Under the pieces are notes generated by a model. That model searched no databases, was not told the DNA's origin, and worked only from the letters and a program-made list of their open reading frames with translations. This document shows, one piece after another, positions 10,767 to 22,769 of a DNA stretch of 64,000 nt (position 1 is its first letter; each line of letters opens with the position of its first letter). Both the position numbers and the translations under genes were made by a program. Source of the stretch: Apostichopus japonicus (Eukaryota; Echinodermata; Holothuroidea; Aspidochirotida; Stichopodidae); NCBI RefSeq assembly GCF_037975245.1, contig NC_092577.1, positions 26,967,398 to 27,031,397 on the forward strand, in the 5' to 3' direction.

Positions 10767-13700
10767 CGACTTTTTCTCCTCTCTAGAACATGCTTTGTGT
10801 CTTGTCGTTGTTGTAATGTTTTCTGTTTTGTGTCATGTAAAATCATAAGGGAAACGAATGATGGTTGTGATGGTGGAAGGGGCGGGGTTGTCAACTCGGA
10901 GAGGGACAGCTTTTGATCATTAAATTTGACGTACAGTATATTGCGAGAAAAAGTTTTATCCCCGTTTCCAAAGTGTTGAAAAAAAAAAAACAGTCACTCA
11001 TGTGTTGAAAATTTATTATTTACATAAATAAATACAACTTTTGTTGGTAGGCTACGTGTATATAAATAAACACAAGCTCTATTGTACTGTAGGTCTTCAC
11101 AAGTAATGTAAAGTATTATTATAGTATCAGAGAAAAAGAAACTACCGGTACATCAGCAAAACATGTACAAATCATGCTGAGATATGCTGAGAAATTAATC
11201 CTCTGAAATATATTTTTTGGGGGTGGGGGGGGGGGGCGAGTCCCCACCCGGGCATCGTTGTCATGACGCCACTTTCCATTGGTGCCATGGAAGTAAAACT
11301 TTATTTAACAAAAATTTAGTTCTTGTTGCAAACTATTAATTCGTACTAACAAAATAGGTTTTTACTACAAAGTAGACATTTTTACTTGCATAGGATTAAT
11401 ATGTTTCTATAATATCCTGCCCCATTTGTATATCAAAAAACTTAGGTGCTGTCCACACTGTTATGACTAAAATTTACATTTAGCTGACAGAATACTGTAA
11501 ATCTCACATCTGAACGTCTTTTGTTTTATGCGGGATGCCCCCCCCCCCCCCCCCGCCAAAAAAAAAAAAAATACACAAAACTAAACGCAGAGGCGGGTCA
11601 TAGAACAACCAACGAATGCGCCAAGTAAAACACGTATATGCATGGGCAGGTTATAGACAACGGGAAGCTGCTATATTCCCTGGACGGAACACAATGTCTT
11701 AACAAAACACCTGGTTACTTTATTTAAAAATTAAATTCCAAATATGCCACTATCAACGAAATTATTTGTCTTTGTATGTACAGTATATTCGAAGTTGCAA
11801 GGCCTAACCTTTAGTCCCGGTGGGGGCAAGGGGTGTTATAGTTACACTTTCCTAAGAAAATATTCTTAACAACCTCGATTTGATAGCTGACACGTTTGCT
11901 GTGTGCACATGCTGATTACGCGCTCATCATCAATTCATCATGATCACAGGCACTACTCTGTCGGCCATGATCCAATCATGACCGTTCACATGGAACAACG
12001 CGCCCTAGGTAGGGTCATGGTCGGATGACGGAGTCGTCATCAAGCGTGCACTGCAATGTTTGTCTAGAAAAGTGAAATGATTCTGTTCAAATGCAGTTAT
12101 CGCCCAATTGTTGATGACGCGCTCGCGATCGGTTGAATTGCCGTCCCTTGAAAGGATTATCTGGTGGCCATCTGTATGTACTTTTAAAAAAAAAGTATGT
12201 AATTTTTAGACTGTGCTGACAAACTTTGAAGGCAAAAAATTCCCGAATTATTGAGAAACGATTTATTAAATTTCTCGCTGAGAACTCTTTTCATATGATC
12301 AAGTGAAGTTAATCATGAGATGATCTCCGTTCATATGGAAAATAGGAAGACGGGGTATTCAAGAGCGTGTAACCCATGGGAACACATGAGTTATTTCACT
12401 GTTATAATCGACCCCAAGTGACATGATGTGTTTACTTTTTGGCAAACACCTCTTGTGAACTATTTTATATCAGGAAGGGGGTGGGGGACTATTAACAGCG
12501 TCCCGAAACTTTTGTGAAACTCAATAGATATGGAACTACGTCGAGTTTGTTATTCACTTCCATGTTAGATCCTTAACACATTCATTGTATTGTTTACGGA
12601 TTAGCGCTATCTGACAGTAGCGCTGAACTTCACACTTCTTGCAAGAACACAAGTACAGTTGTCGACTTTTGTCGGCAGGACGTGGATTTTCTAAAACTAA
12701 TTTTAATGCGCTCTATCCACCTGTGTCATTAATGAGCTTCTCTGACGTAAGCTGCAGTACGTAATTTCGCTATACCAGTTCCGCGAAATTTATTTACACA
12801 GTAAACATCGTTCATTATGTTTTCTTTCACAACGAATATTCAAAGTTGTGCTCCACACGCTTCACAGATATTTTATGTTGTTCATTTTCAATTCTACTTT
12901 AAAATTACATTTTCGAACGATGCATTGCACGCCTTATCAAACATTCCCGATTAGTAAAACTAAGGAAGGATATTCAAATATATATATGATTTTATGAGGT
13001 GTTCCACTTGAAAAACGATGATAAAACCGAAAAACAAAACATTTACTTCTCATGTGACGCATACCGGGAGATTCATAAAAACACCCCCTTCTCATTAAAT
13101 TAAATTTACATGCCGTCAGGCCATTTGAAAGCCCTCCCCAGTAATGTTTGATCAGCTCTTCCCAATATTCAATACTCAAATAAGCAATGAAAATATATTC
13201 ATTTTCCCCAGATTCTCCCCAACGGTGGGCCCCAAGTCACTGCTTTATTTTCTTAGTAACAATTGTTTGCAACTCTCTTGCTGGCCAGGTGTTTTCAAGT
13301 TTTATTAATAGCACGACTTCTGATTGGTTCATTCAAGATAAACTTTTTATCCCTGCTGGATTGTTCTACTTACATATATATGAATGAATATTTGGTTTTC
13401 AATTAACTTAGTTACAGGTTACATCCATTCCATTACGAACAGTAGGGGTAAAAAATGTTTGCTTCTAGAGGCAGCCAGACAAAGGTTCTGCAGTGCTAAA
13501 CCCCCACGAAGATAAATACTATGCTAAATAACAGATGGTAGGCGTGAATTTGACAAAACCAGGTTTCTGATTGGACTAAGCCTCTCAAAAAAGTTTTGTC
13601 GCTGGGGATATCCAGGGTAGGGAATTCACATGTAAGCAGCATACTGTAGGTGACCCAGAACCAGGCTGCGACCTTAATTACCAGGGCAGTCCATCTGCAT

Positions 13701-14393
13701 TCGCGGGCAACTTTGGGTTAGGGGGAAAATAACAGGATGTTTTTTATTTTGCGTGCATTGAAGCCGGTGGGAGATTTTTTGGACGGAATGCGCTCTCAGA
13801 AAAGTTTGAAAGTGAGCGCGGTTCGTAGTAAACGGCACTGTAGTTCGTCAGTAACACAGGAATTTATTGGAAATAAAAATCTCTTTGATATCCAGCTATG
13901 ACTGCTTCATTGTGGATATTTTGTTTTTTATTTCGTTTTTCTGACGCTGCGTTCCTTGGTGAGTTAACTTAAACTTATCTTAGTTAAATACTAGCCTATA
14001 ACTTAAGAGTCATAGAATGTGCTTGTTACGATCGATCAAGACCTATTTTTTATTATCCTAGCCAAATCATTTTTCAAACACCTAGTACAGAACTTACTCT
14101 ATCTACAGTACAATCAAACTTTTGTAACGTTTGTAATATTCCTCGGCAACTTCTGGTAGACTCTGAAAACGGCTGTAGTTACACTAAGGATTCAACGCAA
14201 GTCACAACCTTGATATGTCTAGAATTGCCTTTGCGGTTTTTTGATCGCGATAACTTTCGTGGAAATTTCGTTGAAACTTCGTTGACAACCGTGCCCGCAG
14301 TAGTCTAAATCTTGTCAACGAAATTATTCGTTTTTAACCGATTTTCAACTATTTTTATCGATTTTCAACGTTTGTTATCGATCGTTGATTTTT
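10767..14393. other. Gene-free right arm of the TIR-bounded interval
   Basis: Mostly unannotatable AT-rich DNA with poly-G (about 11219-11237), poly-C and poly-A (about 11538-11570) tracts. A fragment at about 12147-12168 resembles one end of the TTAA element described at 24276. The direct repeat copy lies at 12663. From about 14230 the DNA becomes rich in ATCGA, GTTGA and AACGA words leading into the right inverted repeat. No supported exon is seen. Confidence 0.5.
12663..12799 (+). repeat. Diverged direct repeat, copy 2
   Basis: Partner of 1715-1848, in the same orientation. Both copies lie inside the interval bounded by the 33-bp inverted repeats, 0.9 kb from the left end and 1.6 kb from the right end. 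They could be two copies of a short interspersed element or part of the ancestral ends of a larger one. Confidence 0.65.
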
Positions 14394-14426
14394 TTTCAAC
14401 GGGAGTTAAGCGAAATCAGTACTGTA
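14394..14426 (-). repeat. Right copy of the 33-bp inverted repeat
   Basis: Exact reverse complement of 790-822, ending in CAGTACTGTA. Adjacent inner DNA (about 14230-14393) repeats short ATCGA and GTTGAAA words as the left end does, but without base-for-base identity. Confidence 0.7.
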
Positions 14427-15114
14427 TATGGTTTCATTCATGAGTTATTTAGTTGGTTTCTGAAAAATGAAGTCAACCCGATGTTGGGAAAGGCTGAAAA
14501 AGAAAATCCTAAACATGGGACTTTTCGCAAAAGGCGGTATTATGATCACGATCGATGATCAGGTGATTCACAGTGACCTGTGACTTCATTATTATGATGA
14601 AAAAGTGAGCTCGGTGTAGACTGTACTTCAGCTGTGTGCACAGACTGTGTTAGATTCTGATAGGTTGGAGGCCATGTTTTTTTTGGCGCAGTAGGCCAAC
14701 TTCAATGTATCAACAAATTTTGAGGCCAACTTTGAAACTCATGCGATACAGTCAACATTAACACTGCAACAAATATGGGTCTAAGCCAGACATGGGACAA
14801 TAAGCTCTCATCGATTTTTAAACATAACGCAAGTTATATAACATTGAAAGGGAAGAGAGGAGATTTGAATCACTGTGTGAGACATTCAACAGTCTAATTT
14901 TAATTAGGTGTTATTGATCCTGCTTTTTCTTGTTGATTAGTGAAGCCAATTGCCCCAATATAAATTATGGAAAATTTAAATTTACAGAATTACGGGGAAA
15001 AATGTGTATATCAGTGGTGAAGTTAATTATCTATTTAAGTCCTGAACATTACACCAGAAAATTAAACTAAAATAACATTTATGCTGACATGAAATGTACG
15101 CACAGCTCCATACT

Positions 15115-16710
15115 GTACAGTACACTACAGAAAATATCACCACAGTGATGTCATTCACTGATCTGAGTGCTGAACAGTACACTACAGAAAATATCATCAC
15201 AGTGATGTCATTCACTGATCTGAGTGCTGAACAGTACACTACAGAAAATATCATCACAGTGATGTCATTCACTGATCTGAGTGCTGATCAGTACACTACA
15301 GAAAATATCACCACAGTGATGTCATTCACTGATCTGAGTGCTGATCAGTACACTACAGAAAATATCATCATAGTGATGTCATTCACTGATCTGAGTGCTG
15401 AACAGTACACTACAGAAAATATCATCACAGTGATGTCATTCACTGATCTGAGTGCTGAACAGTGCACTACAGAAAATATCATTACAGTGATGTCATTCAC
15501 TGATCTGAGTGCTGAACAGTACACTACAGAAAATATCATTACAGTGATGTCATTCACTGATCTGAGTGCTGAACAGTACACTACAGAAAATATCATTACA
15601 GTGATGTCATTCACTGATCTGAGTGCTGAACAGTACACTACAGAAAATATCATTACAGTGATGTCATTCACTGATCTGAGTGCTGATCAGTACACTACAG
15701 AAAATATCATTACAGTGATGTCATTCACTGATCTGAGTGCTGAACAGTGCACTACAGAAAATATCATTACAGTGATGTCATTCACTGATCTGAGTGCTGA
15801 ACAGTACACTACAGAAAATATCACCACAGTGATGTCATTCACTGATCTGAGTGCTGAACAGTACACTACAGAAAATATCATCACAGTGATGTCATTCACT
15901 GATCTGAGTGCTGAACAGTGCACTACAGAAAATATCATTACAGTGATGTCATTCACTGATCTGAGTGCTGAACAGTGCACTACAGAAAATATCATTACAG
16001 TGATGTCATTCACTGATCTGAGTGCTGAACAGTACACTACAGAAAATATCATTACAGTGATGTCATTCACTGATCTGAGTGCTGATCAGTACACTACAGA
16101 AAATATCATTACAGTGATGTCATTCACTGATCTGAGTGCTGATCAGTACACTACAGAAAATATCATTACAGTGATGTCATTCACTGATCTGAGTGCTGAT
16201 CAGTACACTACAGAAAATATCATTACAGTGATGTCATTCACTGATCTGAGTGCTGATCAGTACACTACAGAAAATATCATTACAGTGATGTCATTCACTG
16301 ATCTGAGTGCTGATCAGTACACTACAGAAAATATCATTACAGTGATGTCATTCACTGATCTGAGTGCTGAACAGTACACTACAGAAAATATCATTACAGT
16401 GATGTCATTCACTGATCTGAGTGCTGAACAGTACACTACAGAAAATATCATTACAGTGATGTCATTCACTGATCTGAGTGCTGAACAGTGCACTACAGAA
16501 AATATCATTACAGTGATGTCATTCACTGATCTGAGTGCTGAACAGTACACTACAGAAAATATCATTACAGTGATGTCATTCACTGATCTGAGTGCTGAAC
16601 AGTACACTACAGATAATATCATCACAGTGATGTCATTCACTGATCTGAGTGCTGATCAGTACACTACAGAAAATATCATTACAGTGATGTCATTCACTGA
16701 CCTGAGTGCT
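15115..16710. repeat. 57-bp minisatellite, about 28 copies
   Basis: The unit includes CAGTACACTACAGAAAATAT, then TGATGTCATTCACTGATC and TGAGTGCTG. Because 57 is 3 x 19, a frame open in one unit stays open through the array, and the plus strand reads as 568 residues from 15094 to 16800. Copies differ at a few sites (GAA/GAT, TAC/TGC, ATC/ATT/ACC). Most of these changes alter the amino acid, so there is no sign of selection on a protein. Plain spacer DNA flanks it on the left and the TGACC-rich repeat on the right. Confidence 0.9.
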
Positions 16711-16789
16711 GTTACAAGGTCGTTGCAGTGTTTGCAAACTCCTAAATTTGTATCAATTACGGAGACGAAAAAACGATGTTTTAATGTTA

Positions 16790-17165
16790 AACTCAAATGA
16801 CCTTTGCCTTCTACCAAATTCAATAGGGTTCCTCACCAAGCTGGATCTGCATAACAAGTATGATGTTCAACAAAGATGTACTTTTTTAGTTATCATGTTT
16901 ACAAGGTTTTCAGACAATGACCAAGATGTTAACTTTAAATGACCTCTGGCTTCGATCAATTTCAATAGGGTTCTTGGACTCACCAAGAAAGATCTACATA
17001 CCAAACTCAAATCATAACTATGATCAATGTACCTCTGAGTTACAGTTTAGAAGGTTTTCAGACTTGACCTCTGTTGACCCCAAATGACTATTGGCCTCAC
17101 ATAAATTAATGGGGGATGGATCCACATACCAAGCATTCAGTTAATCCACAATGAACTGTTTGAGT
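16790..17165 (+). repeat. Dispersed TGACC-rich repeat, copy 1
   Basis: Contains about three internal units of roughly 120 bp, with recurring AAATGACC, TCAATAGGGTTC, CACCAAG, GTTACA and AAGGTTTTCAGAC words. The same words recur at 18030-18340 and 38290-38720. No coding potential is seen. Confidence 0.6.
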
Positions 17166-18029
17166 TACAGTCTATGCAAGCAGGTGTGACATAAGTACAC
17201 ACATGCCATCACCATCACATAGATTCTTTTCACCTCCAGCAAGGAATAGAAATATACATATTGACAGAGGGGCTATCTGAAATTCTGAATGTTCCCAAAT
17301 GTCATAATCTAATGCTGTTTTGAGGTTTAACTCTACCATATACTACAGCCATAGTGCTACTATTGAAGCCTACAACAAGACCAACTAAAGTTACAATGTA
17401 GTCCTGTTTAACCTGTTGCGTTGTGGATTACAGTTTGATTGCAACAACTACCTGCATGCAAATAAAGGAAAACTAAGATTGGTGAGATTGTTACAACATT
17501 AGGACTATCCAGTCTTTCACCCTCCCATTATTGTAATTACTGTTTCCAGTTTGATCTGCATTCAAAACTGCTGACATATCCAATGTTGAGAGATTTATAC
17601 ATACAGTGGTTATGAGTGCATTCCCCTCCAACATTGCAACAATAGTGTGACAGAGGTGTGACATACCAAATGTTTCTTTCATGCCAATCATGTCATTATT
17701 TGCAGGATTACTCTAATGAAGCGGTTGTCTCTTCATCCAATCTTCTGAATATGTTGTGTTTAAGCACAGGCTTTGCATTATTAATTATCAGGGTTACTGT
17801 AGCCTGAGCAATACTGTCTGTGAACCTTATTATATTTTTGTACAGTTTTACCTACCACTGATCTGGCGATACACAATATATGGACTTTCAAATGAAACGC
17901 TAGACACCACAGGAGAGATTTAATTGTTTTGTTGGAAAGAGATTTCCTGATTATGTTATTGATCAGAAACTGCAGCAAGTAGGACTGTCACTAAATTAAA
18001 CAATACACGTTCAAGCATTGTGAAGTTAG
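17166..18029. other. Gene-free stretch
   Basis: Short open frames on both strands lack splice context and conserved motifs. Nothing else is recognised between the two copies of the TGACC-rich repeat. Confidence 0.4.
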
Positions 18030-18340
18030 GATTGGGTCCACATTCAAAGCATCAAATTCATCCAAGTTTTATGGGTGATGTCATTGGTTCACAAGGTATT
18101 CAGACTTCAAAAGCTTTTGACCTGATATAACCTTTGACCACCCAAAAATGATTAGGTTATTGAGCTACTGTACTGTACTGTTGTTAACTTGCATCCACAC
18201 ACTCAAATATGACTGTTAATCAAGGTTTACTTATGAGTTATCCAGTTTACAAACGACCTTTGACTTATTCCAAAAATAACAATAGTGTTATTTTTTAGTG
18301 TACTCACTAAAGTGGATCCTTGTACACCAAGTAATAACTT
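18030..18340 (+). repeat. Dispersed TGACC-rich repeat, copy 2
   Basis: Carries the family words GGGTCCACATTC, TTCATCCAAG, ACAAGGTATTCAGACT, TTTTGACCTGATATAACC and TTTGACCACC. It is more diverged than the copy at 38290. Confidence 0.5.
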
Positions 18341-18610
18341 AAAACTACTGCAAACATTTGGTTTACAAGCCAAGGCTATAACACAGGCACACAAGCAGCC
18401 ACAACCACGCACACATACACACACATACGGTTACCATTGCAAAGATAAATGCCTTTGAAAAGGTATCAAAATTTGGAAAAGTTGGTCTTTTGTAAAATGA
18501 TGTGATACTGTGATCTTAGGTTAGATAATTAAAATTAAGATTTCTTTTAATGAAATATTAAAGTATACTGAGCTTGCACTTGAATATTAATTAATTGAAG
18601 ATGTTCTTAC

Positions 18611-18694
18611 CTTTTTAAAGTTGTACTCATTCAGTGATATGATCTCAGGGACATCGTCCACATCAAATTCATTCCCTCCAGACTGAACAGCCAT
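18611..18694 (-). CDS. Initiating exon of an unidentified gene
   Basis: The ATG at 18692-18694 opens a 28-codon frame that begins MAVQSGGNEFDVDDVPEI and ends at a clean GTAAG donor at 18610. The acidic, non-repetitive composition is protein-like. A possible upstream exon (18769-18808) has an acceptor and a donor, but its own ATG would not join in frame, so it would be 5' untranslated or false. No convincing second coding exon was found to the left. I do not recognise the family. Confidence 0.5.
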
Positions 18695-18829
18695 TTCAAG
18701 TTTAACCAAAGTTTAAATATTCTAGAGAGATATTCTGTGAAACTTGTTGATTGGATTAAAATATATACCTAAACTGTCATACTCCGACATGATGAAAGCT
18801 GCACAAACCTGTAAACAGAAACAGACAAT

Positions 18830-21298
18830 TTAAGCTATTGTCAAACTGTACAGATCAGTTGATTCACTTTTTCTTCTTCTTCTTAAATTTTAATTTCCTT
18901 CTCCCCTTGTTTCCCCCCCCCCCCATTCACTCCTCCTCTCATAGCTCTCTTCCACCCTTTTTTCTCCACACCTTTCTTTCTTTGTCCTTCTCCAGTTTAT
19001 TTCCCACCCCCTTCCCTTAATCCTCTCTTTGTCCTTCCACTGTTTATCTCCTACCTCTTCTCTTTGCTCTGTTGGTTTCTTTCTTTCTTCTCTCCATCCC
19101 TGGTCTACTAATCCCCTTACATCTATCTCTTTGTGTTCACCATGCACATTAACCTGTCTGTATTCTGTGCGTGTTTTTGTCTCTTCTGTTACTGTTACTT
19201 GTCATTTAGCCGTTGAGAAGATCCTAGAACCGAAACGTCAGGCCAACTTACTTTTACACAGGCTCTCTAGTGGATAAGCAGTTTGCTAACAGTTTTATTT
19301 ATTTTTTTTATATCAAAAGAGCAGTAAGCTACAAGCATAAAATGTAAACTTGCCAACACTGCACTTAGAATATTAGCACACTACCTCATACCTACATCAC
19401 TGAGTTTTCAGTGTACTATACTTTCTGTACATTGGTATAAGAAATCTGCCATTCCAACGGAATCCATACATATGCCCTTTCATATTGAAATATACTTGAG
19501 ATATTAGCTACATAGGGATTTGAATTCAAATCCTGCACATGTCAAAAGTTGCCAAGACAGGATTTCCAGCATTAAATTTCAGCTCTCAGGTTCAATTAAA
19601 CTGACATTAATTAGGGTTGTAACTGTGTAGCCATTCATTGCTAAATGATACCATTTAGAACAAAAAACTTGCGATTATTTTTTAGATATGGCAACTTTAA
19701 TCCATCTTAACATCCTTTATATTTCCTTGTCAGTTTTTCCTTAAATGCAAAATGGATGAAGTTGAACAAATAATTGTGAGAATATTTTCAATATTTAAGC
19801 TTGAATCATGAACGAATATATACACTAGCTATATAACTATGAGAGCAAAGCACATGCTATGGACTAGCAGGGCTAGCTGCCTAATGATAACAAAGACACG
19901 TGCACTCGAAAAATGATAACCGAACACCACACTAAGTCAATGGGAAAATCTAGCCTAACCATCTGTGTATTCGTGGAAATTGTGTCACAGTTAGCTGGCA
20001 CTAAAACTATTCACTGAATACTTTGTTTCACTTTGGTCATTCCATTACAGCTTTGCAGATTAAACATGACAACAATGGCTATCAGTGCAATTACATACTA
20101 CCACCATCCTTCTTTTGCCAGAGATTTTGGCATAGAAAATGAACATCATAAATTATTGTGTAATTATAGTCGTTAACTACAGTTTGGTACCAAAACAAGT
20201 GTAGCATTAGAGATTGGAATGTTCATGTTTACAATGGAATGTACTATGAGGACCATGACTCTTCAGGCTTTAATAGAAACTCAGGGATTGTTAATGTTAT
20301 CATTGTCATATCTTTGGTTTCCTTTCAAGGATGTTGTAAAATTTCTTATCTATTTGCTAGGGAGTGAAATATGGGCTAGCAGCCGATCGATAGTCCTAGC
20401 ATGACAACACTGTGGTATTGTTACAGTTAACCACTCAGTCACTGTGCAAATCAAATTAGGCCTACGGTAGCCCCTAAGGCCTAGAATCAGCGGGGCTACT
20501 TACTTAGGGCCCAAAGGGCCAAATTAACTAAAGCTTAACTGACCCCTTAAAGTAGACCTAGACTTGTACAAGTATATTAGTTCTGCAGTATAGCTTGTTA
20601 AGTTAGGCCCTAGCCTAAATCATGTTCGTGATAGGCTTATGTTGACTAGTTATAATGTACTTTGTCAAGTACACCGGGCCTTGATGGTTAGCCTACTCTA
20701 ACTTTAAGTCTAACCTACAGTAGGCCTAGCTGAGGCTAGGCTTTGAACTAACGAGTAACGGTTCCATGGTTTAAGCAACTTGGAAGACAACATTATCAAA
20801 ACATAAGCCCTAACTAAATTGTTATTCTGAAGTCGTCAAATATCCATATAAAACTTGTCACATAGACCTAGCATAAGAAACGTAACCTCATCGACGCGGA
20901 TTAATCTCCTATTTAGTATAAGCGAAATACTTGTAAAATCATACCGTAATTACGTAAAGTGTAGGCGTAGTCGAACCTACCCTTATTTGTGTACGCCGTC
21001 GATCGTAGGTACGGTACACATACGTACGTAACATCGATCCAGCAGTAAGATGTATCTGCTCATATATGATGACTTGTTGATTAGAAATTAAAAATTTGGA
21101 AATTCCAAATAGAGGGCGCGTTGCCAAATTCATAATTGAGGTTTGCAAGTGAAGCGGGCATACGGGCAGAGCCATGACTCTGGCATCAGGGAGATGTTAC
21201 AGAACGCGCAGCCAGTGTTTCAACTTGGGTCCCCCATTTTCGCTATCATGGTACAGACTTACCAAGAGCAAAGTAGTGTTACATTTCTATGTTAACTA
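18830..21298. other. Intergenic region with pyrimidine tract and TAGGCCTA words
   Basis: A strong pyrimidine-rich tract on the plus strand runs at about 18868-19080. From about 20455 to 20760 the DNA is rich in TAGGCCTA and CTAGGC words, which recur at about 22915 and 23300 near the start of the next gene. No supported exon is seen. Promoters for the minus-strand exon at 18694 may lie here. Confidence 0.4.
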
Positions 21299-21819
21299 AT
21301 GAGAAATAACCATATTCATAAGAGGGCTCAGGGTCAGGCTCAGATTCCTATTGACTGCCTAAGGAAGCCTCTGCGTAGGAGTCGGAACATGCACGATATG
21401 CATTTCTGCCAATTGTATGCCAGTACCAATTGCTATAAGTATAGTTTTCTTCCAAATACAATTAGGGATTGGAACAGTCTGCCTTCAGACCTCATTCAAG
21501 GGCGTAGGAACCGGGGGGGGCTGGGGGGCGCCAGCCCCCCAGTGAAAAATGTGGAGGGGCGGAAGTATCATTCCGCCCCCCCGGTTCGCAAGTCAGAAAA
21601 CCCCTTTTTCATTTCCAAATGAGAAAAAAAATCTCAATTGCATCTGAGGCCACCTGGAAATGCAAAAAATTCCAAAGGGGAGGGGGACACCCGGCTATTA
21701 GTCTTCAGCCCCCCCCCCCCCACTCAAAAGTACCTTCCTACGCCACTGACCTCATTAGTAGTTCCAGTGGTTCTGTGAATCCTGTCACTCATATCAGTAC
21801 TCGTGTCAGATATAACTAA
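21299..21819 (+). pseudogene. LINE reverse-transcriptase C-terminal fragment, interrupted
   Basis: The frame includes FCQLYASTNCYKYSFLP followed by IRDWNSLPSDL, the typical tail of a LINE-encoded reverse transcriptase, where 'WN.LP' is the hallmark. At 21497 it is broken by a MITE. The same frame resumes after the second target duplication and reaches its stop at 21819. No reverse-transcriptase catalytic region is present, so this is a 5'-truncated dead copy. Confidence 0.7.
21497..21748. mobile_element. hAT-like MITE with an 8-bp TSD
   Basis: The ends are CAAGGGCGTAGGAACC and, inverted, CAGTGGCGTAGGAAGG. ACCTCATT occurs directly on both sides (21489-21496 and 21749-21756), an 8-bp target duplication as made by hAT transposases. 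The interior is short, with poly-G and poly-C tracts and no coding capacity. It is inserted into the LINE fragment. Confidence 0.85.
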
Positions 21820-22650
21820 TTACTCTCTTGACGTGTGTGTGGTGAGATATTGTCCCTTTTTGCGGATGTGTCACCGTAACGAAGACGAAGATGAAGAGGG
21901 CGCCTTAAGTAAATGAAAACCTGTATTACTGTGTTAAAATAAACTCTTCCAACCCGTCAAGAATGATCACCTGTAGCGTTCATCGTTCTGGATGGGTTTA
22001 TTTTAGATCACGTACAACTTGAAATTCTTACCTCGTTCTTTATAATGAACTGGTGAGTTACAACCCTAATTGACAGACTTATCATCTGGGAAATATCCCT
22101 AGGGTAGTTTAAAAGAATTTAAAGTAGTTTACAGTTTTAATTAAATGTTTTCCATACTACTACATGACAATTTAACAGACAAATGCACTCCCTTCCCGCG
22201 CCCTCTCCACACAAGCTACATATGAAATATGGACCCCTTAAGCACATTTTATAAGATTAAATCCAACGAAACATTATCTAACAATGGTGGTGCAATGTGC
22301 ATATAAGGGGATAGAAATTTGGACAATTTGGCTTCATGCTGTTTTCGTTTTGAAAACGAGACTACACAAATCTTTATTCCATGTCTGTCCGGATCTCGTT
22401 ATTAACGGACGTCGGTATCTTACGCCACCTGGTCCCACCCGCTCTCTATTTACATTTGCTCCCCACGTGCACCCTTCCGGTCATCCAACCTCAAATAACC
22501 CATATATTTATATAAATATATTCCCGGGTGGGAAATATTACTCTTAAAATATCCTGCTCATGGATACCATCCATTTTTAATGGAGGAAAGTTCTGATGTA
22601 TCCTAGCAACGAGTCACGCGATCGACATCTGTACTACTATACTGTAGCTG
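21820..22650. other. Gene-free stretch before the next gene
   Basis: Probably LINE 3' sequence for the first 100 bp, then unassigned DNA. No exon is supported. Confidence 0.35.
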
Positions 22651-22769
22651 TGCATGTTTGTGCGTTTTAAGTTTAGTTTGATTTTCTAACTTCACACGTA
22701 CCGTATTAATTAATGTAATGAAACACACGAACATGCCAGTGAAGAGGAGAGGTGCAAAACGCGGTTGAT

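Noticed and set aside
10767-11300. Local terminal inverted repeats for the Tc1 transposase
   Set aside because: I compared the flanks on both sides by eye and found no inverted match of useful length; the 33-bp repeats at 790 and 14426 are the only candidates.
12141-12170. Second TTAA-type element
   Set aside because: Only one end-like segment (AAAGGATTATCTGGTGGCC) is present, with no TTAA and no partner nearby.
15027-16640. Minus-strand frames of repeated MNDITVMIFSVVYCSALRSV type
   Set aside because: Produced by the 57-bp minisatellite; interrupted wherever a GAT variant makes a stop, with no start or splice context.
18769-18808. Coding exon starting MSEYDSL
   Set aside because: It has an acceptor and a donor, but its phase does not join the exon at 18611-18694 through any visible acceptor; at best it is untranslated.
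18868-19147. Frames in the pyrimidine-rich tract
   Set aside because: Low-complexity composition (Pro, Ser, Phe on one strand; Arg, Glu, Gly on the other) explained by base bias.
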